DNA from: Turneriella sp.
Lineage (GTDB): Bacteria; Spirochaetota; Leptospiria; Turneriellales; Turneriellaceae
Assembly: GCA_019186965.1 (NCBI GenBank)
Contig: JABARV010000015.1
Span: 1-64,000 of the forward strand
Direction: 5' to 3'
DNA: 64,000 nucleotides
Below, one piece after another: positions 25,780-37,532 of this stretch (its first letter is position 1; each line of letters begins with the position of its first letter). The notes below the pieces were generated by a model. The model was not told where the DNA came from. It worked only from the letters and a program-made list of their open reading frames with translations, and searched no databases. The position numbers were made by a program, and so were the translations under genes.

Positions 25780-26298
25780 ATGGTATTGCTGACTTCGGCG
25801 AGCATCGACCTTTTAAAAGTATCGCCTGGATTGGTCTTTTGGACCACGGTTACTTTTATTTTTGTGCTCGTCGTTCTCTGGATATTTGCATGGAAGCCAA
25901 TTATCAAAGGCTTGGATGCGCGTAACGAGAAAGTACAAGAAGATCTCGATTCTTCGAAAAAGTTGCGCGAGCAAGCTGAAGCGATGATGGCCGACCATAA
26001 AAAACATCTTGATGCGGCAAGAGATCAGGCTCTTCATATAATCGATGAAGGCAAGCGCGACGCCGAGTCTATCCGCCAGCGGATTCTTGCAGAAGCCAAG
26101 AAAGAGGCAGAGGAAATTCATGCGCGTGCGGTCGCCGAAATTAAACAAGCGAAAACGAATGCGGTTAAAGAACTCGAAAAAGAAGTTATCGACATGAGTG
26201 TGCAGATAGTCTCGAAGGTTCTTAGCCGCGACGTGTCGAAAGAAGACCATCGTAATATTATACTCAAAGAGTTAGACCAATTAAAAGCGGGTAAATAG
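25780..26298 (+). CDS. atpF: ATP synthase Fo subunit b
   Basis: A 172-residue peripheral-stalk subunit. It has one N-terminal helix (about 18-37, LVFWTTVTFIFVLVVLWIFAWKP, with the usual W-KP exit), then a long charged helix rich in Lys/Glu/Ala that dimerises as a right-handed coiled coil. Only one b gene is present, so a b2 homodimer is expected. The gene is 24 bases after atpE and 2 bases before atpH. Confidence 0.94.
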   Translation: MVLLTSASIDLLKVSPGLVFWTTVTFIFVLVVLWIFAWKPIIKGLDARNEKVQEDLDSSKKLREQAEAMMADHKKHLDAARDQALHIIDEGKRDAESIRQRILAEAKKEAEEIHARAVAEIKQAKTNAVKELEKEVIDMSVQIVSKVLSRDVSKEDHRNIILKELDQLKAGK

Positions 26299-26300
26299 TA

Positions 26301-26903
26301 GTGGCATCAAAAGCGGCGTACAATTATGCTCTTGCTCTTTCGCAAGTGCCAGACCTTGACCAAAAGATGGCAGAGGCGCAATTGCATTTAGTACGCGACG
26401 CTTTAAGAGAAGACGAACGGTTCGCAATTTTTCTTGCTTCGCCGCGCATACAAACGCAAGTAAAGAAAGATGCGATCCAAAAAGCATTTTTGGGCAAAGT
26501 GCAGCCACAAATTCTTAATCTCTGTCTTATTTTAATCGAGAAGCGTAAGCTTTCTCTTATCCAAGATATTTTTGTGGCGTACCGAAAGGTGCTTGATGGT
26601 ATTTTAGGGCGCACGTACGTCGATGTCACTGTGGCTAAAGATATGGGCGCAGGTGGGATAGACGATGCGCTTAAAGAACTTATTATAAAGAAGGTTGATT
26701 TAAACCGAAGCTTATTCGGTCTTGAAAGCGGAAAAGATTTAACCTACGACGTGAGCGTTAAAGTAAAGCCAGAGCTTTTAGCGGGTATACGCGTACGCGT
26801 TTCAGATTATATTTTTGACGGCACTGTGGAAAGAAACTTAATCCACTGGCGCGATGTTGCGGTGGAACATCCAATCGACACAAAGAAGGCATTTGTAGAA
26901 TAA
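26301..26903 (+). CDS. atpH: ATP synthase F1 subunit delta
   Basis: A 200-residue protein starting at GTG two bases after atpF. The N-terminal six-helix domain begins with AYNYALALSQV, typical of delta/OSCP, and the C-terminal part has VRVSDYIFDGTVERNL, close to the family ending (G-x-x-x-x-x-G-x-x-x-D-x-S) though less conserved. It joins the stalk to the top of F1. Confidence 0.9.
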   Translation: MASKAAYNYALALSQVPDLDQKMAEAQLHLVRDALREDERFAIFLASPRIQTQVKKDAIQKAFLGKVQPQILNLCLILIEKRKLSLIQDIFVAYRKVLDGILGRTYVDVTVAKDMGAGGIDDALKELIIKKVDLNRSLFGLESGKDLTYDVSVKVKPELLAGIRVRVSDYIFDGTVERNLIHWRDVAVEHPIDTKKAFVE

Positions 26904-26918
26904 CGAGGGCGAGGGAAT

Positions 26919-28445
26919 ATGAAGATTAACACAGCGGAAATTGTTTCGGTATTAAAAAGCGAAATCCAAAACTACGGAAAAAATCTCACCATTGATGAAG
27001 TTGGGCAAGTTCTCGAAGTGGGTGATGGTATCGCGCGGGTCTATGGTTTATCAAACTGCTTGGCTGGCGAGATGCTTGAGTTTGAAAACGGCGTCACGGG
27101 TTTGGCGTTTAACCTCGAAGAGAATTCCGTGGGTGTCGTTATTTTGGGAGACTACTTAAAAATTAAAGAGGGCTTCTCAATTAAACGTACGGGAAAAATT
27201 TTACAGGTTCCAACGGGTGACGCCCTTATTGGGCGTGTCGTAGATCCTCTGGGAAATCCCCTCGATGGAAAAGGCCCTATCGCAACGAAATCGTCGCGGC
27301 CGGTAGAAATTATCGCTCCAGGTATTGCACGACGCCAACCCGTGAACGAGCCACTGCAAACAGGTATTAAAGCAATCGACGCGATGATTCCCATTGGTCG
27401 TGGACAGCGCGAGCTTATAATTGGCGACCGTTCGACAGGAAAAACAGCGATTGCTATCGATACAATCCTCAACCAAAAAGGTACTGGAGTTATTTGCGTA
27501 TATGTAGCGGTGGGACAAAAGTCATCCACCGTTGCTGGAGTAATTGACAAACTTAAAGAGCATGGTGCGTTAGATTACACAATTGTGGTCGCTGCGAATG
27601 CGTCTGATCCTGCGCCGCTGCAGTACATTGCACCGTATTCAGGAACCGCAATGGCAGAAGAATTTATGTATAACCAAGGCAAGGCAACGCTTTGCGTGTA
27701 CGACGACCTTACTAAACAGGCGAGTGCATACCGCCAAATGTCACTTCTTCTACGCCGTCCTCCAGGGCGCGAAGCGTATCCGGGAGATGTTTTCTACCTC
27801 CACTCGCGGCTTTTAGAGCGTGCAGCTAAACTCAGCGATAAATACGGCGGTGGATCGCTTACCGCGCTACCTGTAATCGAAACACAGGAGGGCGAGGTTT
27901 CCGCGTATATTCCTACAAACGTGATTTCCATTACCGACGGACAAATTTACTTGCAGCCCAATATGTTTGCCGCAGGTATTCGCCCCGCTGTGGACGTGGG
28001 TATTTCAGTCTCGCGCGTTGGAAGCGCCGCGCAAATTAAAGGAATGAAAAAAGTTGCGGGAACAATGCGTCTCGATTTAGCGCAGTTCCGCGAGTTAGAG
28101 GCGTTTGCCGCTTTGGGTACAGAACTCGACGCTGCAACACAACGGCAAATCGACCGCGGCCAAAGGTTGGTTGAATTATTAAAGCAACCGCAGTACAAGC
28201 CAATGCCGGTTGAAAAACAAGTGGTAGCAATTTACGCTGCAACAAAGGGGCACATGGATAAAATTCCTGTCGCTAAAATTCGTGACTTTGAAGGAAAGCT
28301 TCTTGAATTTATCGAAAAAACACACAACGAATTTTATGTAACGATACGCGACACAAAGGGGTTACCCGATGAAGCGAAACTTAACACTGTGTTAGCAGAT
28401 TTTGCTGAATCGTATTTACGTAGTACGTCGCCCGAACCACGATAG
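26919..28445 (+). CDS. atpA: ATP synthase F1 subunit alpha
   Basis: A 508-residue non-catalytic nucleotide-binding subunit. Walker A is [11 protein letters not shown] (about 169-179), then the family signatures [24 protein letters not shown] and [19 protein letters not shown]. It has the usual N-terminal barrel and C-terminal helical domain and shows no truncation. The distance to atpH is 15 bases, with a GAGGGAATATG start. Confidence 0.97.
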   Translation: MKINTAEIVSVLKSEIQNYGKNLTIDEVGQVLEVGDGIARVYGLSNCLAGEMLEFENGVTGLAFNLEENSVGVVILGDYLKIKEGFSIKRTGKILQVPTGDALIGRVVDPLGNPLDGKGPIATKSSRPVEIIAPGIARRQPVNEPLQTGIKAIDAMIPIGRGQRELIIGDRSTGKTAIAIDTILNQKGTGVICVYVAVGQKSSTVAGVIDKLKEHGALDYTIVVAANASDPAPLQYIAPYSGTAMAEEFMYNQGKATLCVYDDLTKQASAYRQMSLLLRRPPGREAYPGDVFYLHSRLLERAAKLSDKYGGGSLTALPVIETQEGEVSAYIPTNVISITDGQIYLQPNMFAAGIRPAVDVGISVSRVGSAAQIKGMKKVAGTMRLDLAQFRELEAFAALGTELDAATQRQIDRGQRLVELLKQPQYKPMPVEKQVVAIYAATKGHMDKIPVAKIRDFEGKLLEFIEKTHNEFYVTIRDTKGLPDEAKLNTVLADFAESYLRSTSPEPR

Positions 28446-28470
28446 ACGAGGTTAGTAAGCGTAGGAAAAA

Positions 28471-30746
<2,276 letters not shown>

Positions 30747-30759
30747 CTTAGGTAAAAAT

Positions 30760-31173
30760 ATGACAGCAGCACCACAACAACTCATGGTGAGTATTTACTC
30801 GCCAGAAAAAATGCTTCGCGAAGGCGAAGCGCTTTCGGTGGGATTGCCAGGTAAAAAAGGTAATTTTACTGTCCTTAAAGACCATACAAATTTGGTGGCA
30901 GAGCTTGAAGCGGGTGTTGTAAAAGTGCAAACAGGAACAGCGGAAGAAGTTTATGTTGTTGATTCTGGGTTTGCAGAGGTTGAACACAACCATGTTATTG
31001 TACTTGTAGAAGGGGCAACGCTCCCCGAGGCTTTGGATGTCGCTAGAGAGCGTGCTGCGTTTGAAGAAGCGTTAAACCGCAAAGCTGAAAACTCTGTACA
31101 ATACGCAAAGAAGCAGCATGATATTTCATTGCGCCGTGTCCGTTTGCGCGTAGCAGAACAAGTTAAACCGTAA
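30760..31173 (+). CDS. atpC: ATP synthase F1 subunit epsilon
   Basis: A 137-residue subunit from the ATG at 30760. The N-terminal beta-sandwich carries LMVSIYSPEKMLREGEALSVGLPGKKGNFTVLKDHTNLVAELEAGVV, and the C-terminal helices are Ala/Arg-rich (DVARERAAFEEALNRKAENSVQYAKK). Longer frames starting inside atpD are not family-like. The last 11 bases overlap the convergent tetR gene, so the operon end has no spacer for its own terminator. Confidence 0.93.
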   Translation: MTAAPQQLMVSIYSPEKMLREGEALSVGLPGKKGNFTVLKDHTNLVAELEAGVVKVQTGTAEEVYVVDSGFAEVEHNHVIVLVEGATLPEALDVARERAAFEEALNRKAENSVQYAKKQHDISLRRVRLRVAEQVKP

Positions 31174-31819
31174 CTATATTTGGGCGCGTGCGGCGGGTAT
31201 GCCGTTCGCGAAAAGATAACCCACCGCGCAATATTATCCACACGCGTTTACGCGCAGAAGCAATAATGCGCACTTCTTGTTCGGAAGTTTCTTGTGCAGA
31301 TAAATCCAAAATTAGCTCTAAGTCGATAAGCATTTGGTTGATAATCATGTGTGCAACATCTTCAATAATAGTGTTTGGCACGCCATTCCATTCGGGCAAT
31401 CCCTTTATATCGTGTGCAAGGCGCAGCGCAATAGAATTTAAGCCGATTCGAATTCTCTCGCGTACCTTCGCCCGCCCTCCAAGCCTTTCTTTAGTGAGGA
31501 AGAGCGAGTACCTCCTGTGGCGCCGAGAGAATCGTAAAAAAGATCCCACGCTTTCGTAAACAAGTTGCCTTGCGCTTAGCCGGCGTGCGCGTACCGATGC
31601 CATAAGGTTTTCCATTGGCCGTAGGCAATAATCTACGAGCTCTACGGCTAAATCTTCCATTTCGTTGAAGTGGCGGTAGAATGTCGCAGGAACTACGCCC
31701 GCTTCGCGCGTTACTTCGCGTAGGCTAATGCTCGAGAAAGAACGGTCGTCGCTCATAAGGCGGATCGCCGCAACCATAAGCGCACGGTGTGTTTTGAGGC
31801 GTTGTTGCGATTTTTTCAT
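31163..31819 (-). CDS. TetR-family regulator
   Basis: A 218-residue repressor-type protein. The N-terminal HTH is ISLREVTREAGVVPATFYRHFNEMEDLAVELVD (about 30-62). The HTH wording and the start QQRLKTHRALMVAAIRLMSD resemble FabR-type TetR proteins, which respond to fatty-acyl ligands; this is by similarity only. It overlaps dedA by 4 bases (ATGA), so the two form an operon, and its 3' end overlaps atpC by 11 bases in convergent orientation. Confidence 0.85.
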   Translation of the reverse strand: MKKSQQRLKTHRALMVAAIRLMSDDRSFSSISLREVTREAGVVPATFYRHFNEMEDLAVELVDYCLRPMENLMASVRARRLSARQLVYESVGSFLRFSRRHRRYSLFLTKERLGGRAKVRERIRIGLNSIALRLAHDIKGLPEWNGVPNTIIEDVAHMIINQMLIDLELILDLSAQETSEQEVRIIASARKRVWIILRGGLSFRERHTRRTRPNIVTV

Positions 31820-32457
31820 ACTGCAGTGTTTTGTTTTTGGCTAATTTTGTGTCGGATAAACCCAGCCACCATGGGAAGTATGGAGACGAAGACAATCCCC
31901 ACGACAACGAGGCTAAAATTGTTACGGATTACTTCCAAATTGCCAAAAAGATAGCCTGCAATTGTCATCGAAAAGATCCAAAATATACCGCCCAAAATGT
32001 TGTAGAGCGCAAATTTGGGGTAGTGCATTTGGCCAATTCCTGCAACAAAAGGCGCAATAGTACGTACAATCGGCACAAAACGCGCTAGTACTATTGTTTT
32101 AGCCCCATATTTTTCGTAGAACGCGTGGGTTTTTTCAATATGTGCAGGTTTTACAATACGTGAAAATTTACGGGTGACAAAATCACCAAAAAAGCGCCCA
32201 ACAGCGTAGTTAAGCGTATCGCCTAAAATAGCGGCAAGCGAAAGGCCAACGAGGAGAATAGGGAGCGATAAAATTTCACGGGCGCTTAACGCCCCAATGG
32301 CAAAAAGGAGTGAATCTCCGGGTAAAAAGGGAGTTACGACAAACCCTGTTTCGGCAAAGATGACGGCAAACAAAATGGCGTACATCCATACACCGTATTG
32401 CGAAGCCCACACGTCGAGGTAGCGTTCGAGGTGTAACATAACGTCGAACGCTGACAT
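31816..32457 (-). CDS. DedA-family membrane protein
   Basis: A 213-residue polytopic protein of the DedA/SNARE-associated family, which takes part in undecaprenyl-phosphate or phospholipid flipping and membrane homeostasis. Family features: ETGFVVTPFLPGDSLLFAIGAL, GDTLNYAVGRFFG and ARFVPIVRTIAPFVAGIGQM. I chose the ATG at 32457 because GGAG lies six bases upstream; in-frame starts at 32469 and 32475 add up to six residues. Coupled to the downstream tetR gene, which may control it. Confidence 0.9.
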   Translation of the reverse strand: MSAFDVMLHLERYLDVWASQYGVWMYAILFAVIFAETGFVVTPFLPGDSLLFAIGALSAREILSLPILLVGLSLAAILGDTLNYAVGRFFGDFVTRKFSRIVKPAHIEKTHAFYEKYGAKTIVLARFVPIVRTIAPFVAGIGQMHYPKFALYNILGGIFWIFSMTIAGYLFGNLEVIRNNFSLVVVGIVFVSILPMVAGFIRHKISQKQNTAV

Positions 32458-32611
32458 AATGAACTCCATGTTCACTAATATGGAATTGTCGATGAGCAGA
32501 CAATCACTTATAGATAGTAAGGTAGCAATAATTTATGCGTATTTAAAAAAATTCTTGCAGAATCAAATGAAGAAAATTCCCTGAGGATTGCTACGTGTAT
32601 AAGGGCATTAA

Positions 32612-33289
32612 ATGGCAAAGCGACAAGTAATTTTTTGGGCTTCGTGTGTTTTTGTTTTTTTTTCCTGTGGAAAAAAAGATAAAAAACTTGAAACGCCGTC
32701 GGTAAATGCACACACCACATTTAGTTTTGCGCGGCCTTTTATCCAAAATAATCCGCAAAAAAAAAGTGCTATCTTTGCTGGGGGATGTTTTTGGTGTATG
32801 GAGTCTCCTTTTGAAAATCTTGTAGGGGTGGATGCAGTAATTTTAGGATACACAGGTGGCTCTTCGAAAAACCCAACGTACAACGAAGTTTCATACGGCG
32901 ATACTGGCCACGTAGAGGCGTCGCTTGTAGTATACGATCCCAAGAAGATTTCGTACGAAAAATTACTCGATACTTTTTGGAAAAATATAAATCCCGAGCA
33001 GGACGATGGACAATTTTACGACAAGGGCGATCAATACAAGACCGTTATTTTTTACCAAACAAAAGAAGAGAAAGGGCAAGCGGAAAAATCGCTAAAGTAT
33101 ATGGCTGCATCGGGTAAATTTACGCGTATTGCAGTAAAAATTAAAGAAGCAGGGGCGTTTTGGCCAGCGGAGGATTTCCACCAAGGGTACTACAAAAAAA
33201 ATCCCGAAAGTTACGCTGCGTACGTGAACGCATCGGGGCGTAAGGCGTATTTAAAAAGTAAGTGGGAAAATTCTCCCAACAAAAATTAG
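32612..33289 (+). CDS. msrA: Peptide methionine-S-sulfoxide reductase MsrA, lipoprotein form
   Basis: A 225-residue MsrA with catalytic GCFWC (Cys59), [26 protein letters not shown] and the end [11 protein letters not shown]. It repairs S-sulfoxides of methionine. The first 19 residues form a short signal with FFSC before GKKDKK, a plausible spirochaete lipobox (Cys19), so the enzyme probably sits in the periplasm attached to a membrane. It overlaps the convergent secA gene by 4 bases. Confidence 0.92.
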   Translation: MAKRQVIFWASCVFVFFSCGKKDKKLETPSVNAHTTFSFARPFIQNNPQKKSAIFAGGCFWCMESPFENLVGVDAVILGYTGGSSKNPTYNEVSYGDTGHVEASLVVYDPKKISYEKLLDTFWKNINPEQDDGQFYDKGDQYKTVIFYQTKEEKGQAEKSLKYMAASGKFTRIAVKIKEAGAFWPAEDFHQGYYKKNPESYAAYVNASGRKAYLKSKWENSPNKN

Positions 33290-35844
33290 CGCCGCCGTGA
33301 TTTTTTACGTTTAGAAGCGCCGCCAGCTGTACGCTTTGCTGCTTCGGATGTCGTCGACTTGGGTTTGTTTTGAGTTGCACCAAGCTGTTTTTGTGTAGTG
33401 ACTCCGCCGGACATATCAAAACCAGCCATTGAACTATGTTCGGCGCTACCAACTTGTTCGTACTCGCTGACATCTACCTCTTCTTCTTGGAGGCGTTCGG
33501 TTACTTGAGCCCTGAGGATAAATTCTGTCACGTCGTCTTTAATTGCGCTTACCATATCTTCAAACATGCTAAACGCACGGAAGCGGTATTCGACAATGGG
33601 ATTGCGCTCTGCGTAGCCTAATGTCCAAATGCCATCGCGTAATTGATCCATAAGGTACAGATGGTCTTTCCATTTTTGGTCAATTACTTGTAGCGCTATC
33701 ATTTTTTCAAGAAGACGCATGCTTTCTGAACCAATTTTTTCTTCTTTTGCGTTGAATGCGGCGAATGCTTTTGTACGCACTTCGGCAATAAATTCATCTT
33801 TACTTGTATCGCGGATTACATCTTCAAAATTTTCGTACTCAATTTGGAAGACTGAACTTAAGTATTCTTTAAGAGCTTCTGTGTTATATTCAGACACTTT
33901 ACGCCCCGGTAAAAGTTGTTCTATACGCGTGCCAATTGCGTCTTCGACAAATTCTCGGATAAGGTTTTTTATGTCTGCGTTATCTAAAATTTCGTTGCGC
34001 ACCATATAGATGTACTTGCGCTGCATGTTCATTACGTCGTCGTAATCGAGAAGGTGTTTACGCATCTCGAAGTGGTGCGATTCAACGCGCTTTTGTGCGC
34101 GCTCAATGGCGTTTGTTACCATTCTGTGTTCCAACGCTTCGCCTTCTTGCATTCCAAAACGTTGCATAATTGGCCCTAACCTGTCGGAACCAAAAATACG
34201 CATAAGTTCGTCTTCGAGAGAAAGATAAAAACGCGAACTTCCCGGGTCTCCTTGGCGGCCAGAACGCCCACGTAACTGGTTGTCAATACGGCGTGATTCG
34301 TGGCGTTCGGAGCCTATAATGTGGAGTCCACCTAATTCGCGCACTCCTTCGCCCAAAATAATGTCCGTTCCACGCCCTGCCATGTTGGTTGCAATTGTCA
34401 CGCGTGCGCGTTGGCCTGCGTCTTTGATAATTTGCGCTTCTTGGTCGTGGTGTTTTGCGTTAAGTACACTGTGTGGTACGCCCTTTACCGTCAAAAGTTT
34501 CGATAATTTTTCTGAATTTTCAATGGAGATGGTACCTAAAAGGACAGGCTGCCCGTGCAGATGGCGTTCCTTAACTTCTTCGGCAATAGCGTCAAACTTT
34601 TCGCGTTGTGTGCGGTACACTTTATCGGGAGAGTCTTTACGGATGAGCTTGCGGTTCGGAGGAATTACAGTTACGTCGAGTTTGTAGATTTTGCGGAATT
34701 CTTCCGCTTCTGTTTCCGCAGTACCTGTCATCCCTGCAAGTTTTTCGTACATGCGGAAAAAATTTTGGAAGGTAATGGTTGCCAAAGTCTGATTTTCTTG
34801 TTTAATCTCTACATGCTCTTTTGCTTCAAGAGCTTGGTGTAGTCCATCGCTATAGCGCCGACCTTCCATGAGGCGGCCAGTGAATTCATCGACGATAATA
34901 ATTTCACCCGCTTGCACAACGTAATCAACATCGCGTTGGAAGATCTTGTGCGCCTTTAAGCATTGGTGTACATGGTGTACCAGTTCGACGTTTTGCGGAG
35001 CATACAAATTATCTAAGTTAAGAAGTTTTTCAACTTTGTGTACACCCAATTCGGTAAGGAGAACCGTACGTGCTTTTTCGTCGACGTCGAAATCGACTTT
35101 ATCTTGCAGCGATGGAATAATTTTATTTACCCGAACGTATTCTCCTGCGTCTTGGTCGGCAGGACCAGAAATAATAAGCGGGGTTCTGGCTTCGTCGATA
35201 AGGATTGAGTCTACTTCGTCGACAATTGCGAAGTAGTGGGAACGCTGCACGCGGTACGCTTTATGGTCGACCATATTGTCGCGCAAGTAATCAAACCCGT
35301 ATTCGTTGTTTGTGCCGTACGTAATGTCCGCTGCGTACGCTTCGCGGCGTTCGGTATGCCCCATGTTACTTCTAATAACTCCAGTCGTGAGGCCATGGAA
35401 ATTGTAGAGAGGACGCATCCAATCCGCGTCGCGTGCTGCAAGGTAATCGTTTACCGTGACAATGTGGACACCGCGGCCAACAAGCGCATTTAAATACACG
35501 GCGAGGGTTGCCGTCAGGGTTTTACCTTCCCCCGTTTTCATCTCTGCAATTTTACCAGCGTTTAGCGCAATCGCTCCCATAAGCTGCACGTCGAAGTGTC
35601 GCATTTTCATTGTGCGCACCGAAGTTTCGCGCAGTACGGCAAAGGCTTCAGGGAGAAGTGAAATGAGTTTTTCGCCGTTTGCAAGCCGTTCTTTAAAGGC
35701 AGGTGTTTTGGCAGCAAGTTCGCTATCCGACAGGTTTTGCATCGACGCTTCGAGGCTGTTGATGCGCTCAACAAGAGGGCGCATGCGCTTAAGATCACGT
35801 TCGTACTTTGAGCCGAAAACTACCTTTAAGAGGAATTGAATCAT
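33286..35844 (-). CDS. secA: Protein translocase ATPase SecA
   Basis: An 852-residue motor ATPase that drives preproteins through SecYEG. Walker A is GEGKT (105-109), followed by [13 protein letters not shown], the [19 protein letters not shown] region, MAGRGTDI and [24 protein letters not shown], and the helical scaffold [22 protein letters not shown]. The usual C-terminal zinc-binding Cys motif that recruits SecB is absent; the tail is Gln/Thr/Lys-rich and ends KRKKSRRR. Full length otherwise. Convergent 4-base overlap with msrA. Confidence 0.97.
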   Translation of the reverse strand: MIQFLLKVVFGSKYERDLKRMRPLVERINSLEASMQNLSDSELAAKTPAFKERLANGEKLISLLPEAFAVLRETSVRTMKMRHFDVQLMGAIALNAGKIAEMKTGEGKTLTATLAVYLNALVGRGVHIVTVNDYLAARDADWMRPLYNFHGLTTGVIRSNMGHTERREAYAADITYGTNNEYGFDYLRDNMVDHKAYRVQRSHYFAIVDEVDSILIDEARTPLIISGPADQDAGEYVRVNKIIPSLQDKVDFDVDEKARTVLLTELGVHKVEKLLNLDNLYAPQNVELVHHVHQCLKAHKIFQRDVDYVVQAGEIIIVDEFTGRLMEGRRYSDGLHQALEAKEHVEIKQENQTLATITFQNFFRMYEKLAGMTGTAETEAEEFRKIYKLDVTVIPPNRKLIRKDSPDKVYRTQREKFDAIAEEVKERHLHGQPVLLGTISIENSEKLSKLLTVKGVPHSVLNAKHHDQEAQIIKDAGQRARVTIATNMAGRGTDIILGEGVRELGGLHIIGSERHESRRIDNQLRGRSGRQGDPGSSRFYLSLEDELMRIFGSDRLGPIMQRFGMQEGEALEHRMVTNAIERAQKRVESHHFEMRKHLLDYDDVMNMQRKYIYMVRNEILDNADIKNLIREFVEDAIGTRIEQLLPGRKVSEYNTEALKEYLSSVFQIEYENFEDVIRDTSKDEFIAEVRTKAFAAFNAKEEKIGSESMRLLEKMIALQVIDQKWKDHLYLMDQLRDGIWTLGYAERNPIVEYRFRAFSMFEDMVSAIKDDVTEFILRAQVTERLQEEEVDVSEYEQVGSAEHSSMAGFDMSGGVTTQKQLGATQNKPKSTTSEAAKRTAGGASKRKKSRRR

Positions 35845-35895
35845 TGGGTAAAATTTGCGTAAAAGACAGGCCGTCGACGCAAAAAGAAGGTATAT

Positions 35896-36744
35896 TTAAA
35901 AAATAAATTCCGCTAAAGAAAACATTCCCGTATCGATAAAATTGGTACGCGCAAAGCTTTGCATAATGTCTTTTGCCGATTGAGAAGTGACTTCGCTTGC
36001 GCCACACGCTAAACCAATTTCTCGAATTTTTTCAGGGCTTGTGGTAAAAAGGATCGGTTCGCTCTGGAATGTATTTGCGAATTTATCGCTCTTTGCGCGG
36101 ATGGTCTCTTGGCTTAGGTGCGTTTTGCCAGCGGTATTATAATAATCTGCGGTAAGAATAGTGCCTTGCTGTAGGTGTGTTTTGAGCGTGTAGATGGTAT
36201 CTTCTACTACTTTTTGTGGTACGTACATGGACACTCCTTCCCACACAACAAGCGCTTTGGTGCGGGTTAGGTGTAAATCTTCCAGTATATTGGCAAGAGG
36301 CTTGCGGATTAAATCCGCCTTGTAGTACTGTATAGAATTTATGTCAATTTTTGCGTCTTTCAGGCGCGAAATTTTTTCATCAGAGGTTGCAGGAAAATCG
36401 ACTTCAAAAACACCATGCCGCAAAAATTCTTTTAAGCGAAGCGCACGCGAATCGTAACCCGCTCCCAAAAGCACAATAGGCATTGCGTGCGCATATTTTT
36501 TGATAAGATTGTCTATTGCTGCATGCCGCAAAATTACCCAATCAAAAAGATACATCATCAACTTCCGAAAACGGTCGCGGCGCGAAATGTCTTCGTAGCT
36601 TTTTAGTCTTGCCCGCATTTTGGGAGAAAGAAAAAGATGGGCGTATTTATCTTGGATAATCGAATTTTCTTTTTCCCAAATATAATCGAGTGCGCGAAAA
36701 AAACACACCATTTCTGCCGTGCCGCTTGCATTCCCTTCTTCCAC
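35896..36744 (-). CDS. SAM-dependent methyltransferase, LCM/PPM family
   Basis: A 282-residue protein starting at GTG, with AAAAGG upstream. The SAM-binding loop is PIVLLGAGYDSRALRL (about 89-104), then FEVDFPATSDEKISRL and VVWEGVSMYV, matching the leucine-carboxyl-methyltransferase-like family found in polyketide and unknown pathways. Substrate unknown. Stands alone, 51 bases after secA in the same direction, so it may be upstream in one transcript. Confidence 0.85.
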   Translation of the reverse strand: MEEGNASGTAEMVCFFRALDYIWEKENSIIQDKYAHLFLSPKMRARLKSYEDISRRDRFRKLMMYLFDWVILRHAAIDNLIKKYAHAMPIVLLGAGYDSRALRLKEFLRHGVFEVDFPATSDEKISRLKDAKIDINSIQYYKADLIRKPLANILEDLHLTRTKALVVWEGVSMYVPQKVVEDTIYTLKTHLQQGTILTADYYNTAGKTHLSQETIRAKSDKFANTFQSEPILFTTSPEKIREIGLACGASEVTSQSAKDIMQSFARTNFIDTGMFSLAEFIF

Positions 36745-36913
36745 TTTAATCTACCTTTTGTTGTACCGCAGACGCGTAAACTCTGCACAAATCCGTAGGA
36801 GCGTGTGATAACGTAAAGCTCCAAAACGTTTGACGCAATGACGAATTTGCAGGATTCGCCATGAGCATTGAGCCCTATAGATTTATGGGCTAGCCTGTAT
36901 TGTCGGGCAAGAA

Positions 36914-36986
36914 GAGAAGCTAGCTCAGTCGGTAGAGCAACTCCCTTTTAAGGAGTGGGTCCCGGGTTCGATTCCCGGGCTTCTCA
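36914..36986 (+). tRNA. tRNA-Lys (anticodon TTT)
   Basis: Complete cloverleaf: acceptor arms GAGAAGC (36914-36920) and GCTTCTC (36979-36985), D-arm GCTC/GAGC, anticodon stem ACTCC/GGAGT with loop CTTTTAA, T-arm CCGGG-TTCGATT-CCCGG, discriminator A. CCA is not encoded. The gene is followed five bases later by a 40-bp palindrome and then tRNA-Glu. Confidence 0.96.
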
Positions 36987-36990
36987 AAGA

Positions 36991-37030
36991 GCAAGTAAAT
37001 TTTTGGGGTGCACCCCAAAAATTTACTTGC
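36991..37030. repeat. Perfect 40-bp palindrome between the two tRNA genes
   Basis: GCAAGTAAATTTTTGGGGTG (36991-37010) is followed at once by its exact reverse complement (37011-37030), with no loop. It starts four bases after tRNA-Lys and ends ten bases before tRNA-Glu. As RNA it would form a 17-18-bp hairpin with a tiny loop, possibly a processing signal or terminator; as DNA it could form a cruciform or bind a dimeric protein. An A-run follows on the plus strand, so on the minus strand a T-run precedes the hairpin. Confidence 0.9.
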
Positions 37031-37040
37031 AAAAAAGTCC

Positions 37041-37112
37041 GTCCCCTTCGTCTAGAGGTTAGGACTCGGGATTTTCATTCCCGCAACAGGGGTTCGATTC
37101 CCCTAGGGGACG
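37041..37112 (+). tRNA. tRNA-Glu (anticodon TTC)
   Basis: Acceptor arms GTCCCCT (37041-37047) and AGGGGAC (37105-37111), anticodon stem CGGGA/TCCCG with loop TTTTCAT, T-arm GGGG-TTCGATT-CCCC, discriminator G. CCA is not encoded. Accessory genes start downstream. In 37113-37532 (420 bases) I see no gene; it holds GC-rich inverted stretches (for example GGCACCGGTGCC near 37239), and short ORFs with no recognisable product. I found no repeated copy of the tRNA 3' end that would mark an integration site. Confidence 0.96.
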
Positions 37113-37532
37113 CAGTTGTTGATGGCTACGAACGCTCTTAAGGGTGTCAAATTTAGCAATGCATGCACTTTCGATGCCTTGCCGAGGCGGTACAGTGTGC
37201 GGCCTCTCGCCGAGGATAGGTGCCGGTAGCGTCTCTTCCGGCACCGGTGCCAGGCGATGCCGACAATACGGGTGGCAAGTGTCAAACATCCCGGGTAGTC
37301 GCGACTCGCTCTTGTAATACGGGTAAAACGCACCGTTAATCGTGGTTCCGTCTGGCTCTAATGACGCGTACGCGCCATCGACTTCACAATGCGCGTGCCT
37401 AACTCACGGGTCTGTTTTTTGCATTCTCAGATTATAGCTATATCTGAGTAAATCGTAATCACAAAATATCCTTTTAGTCTGACTTAGGTTTTTTAAACCT
37501 CCTTTTTAAGAGAAGCAAGATTATCTTAACCT

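Noticed and set aside
37059-37333. Minus-strand ORFs crossing tRNA-Glu
   Set aside because: The typical artefact of reading a tRNA gene in reverse (…GESNPC…).
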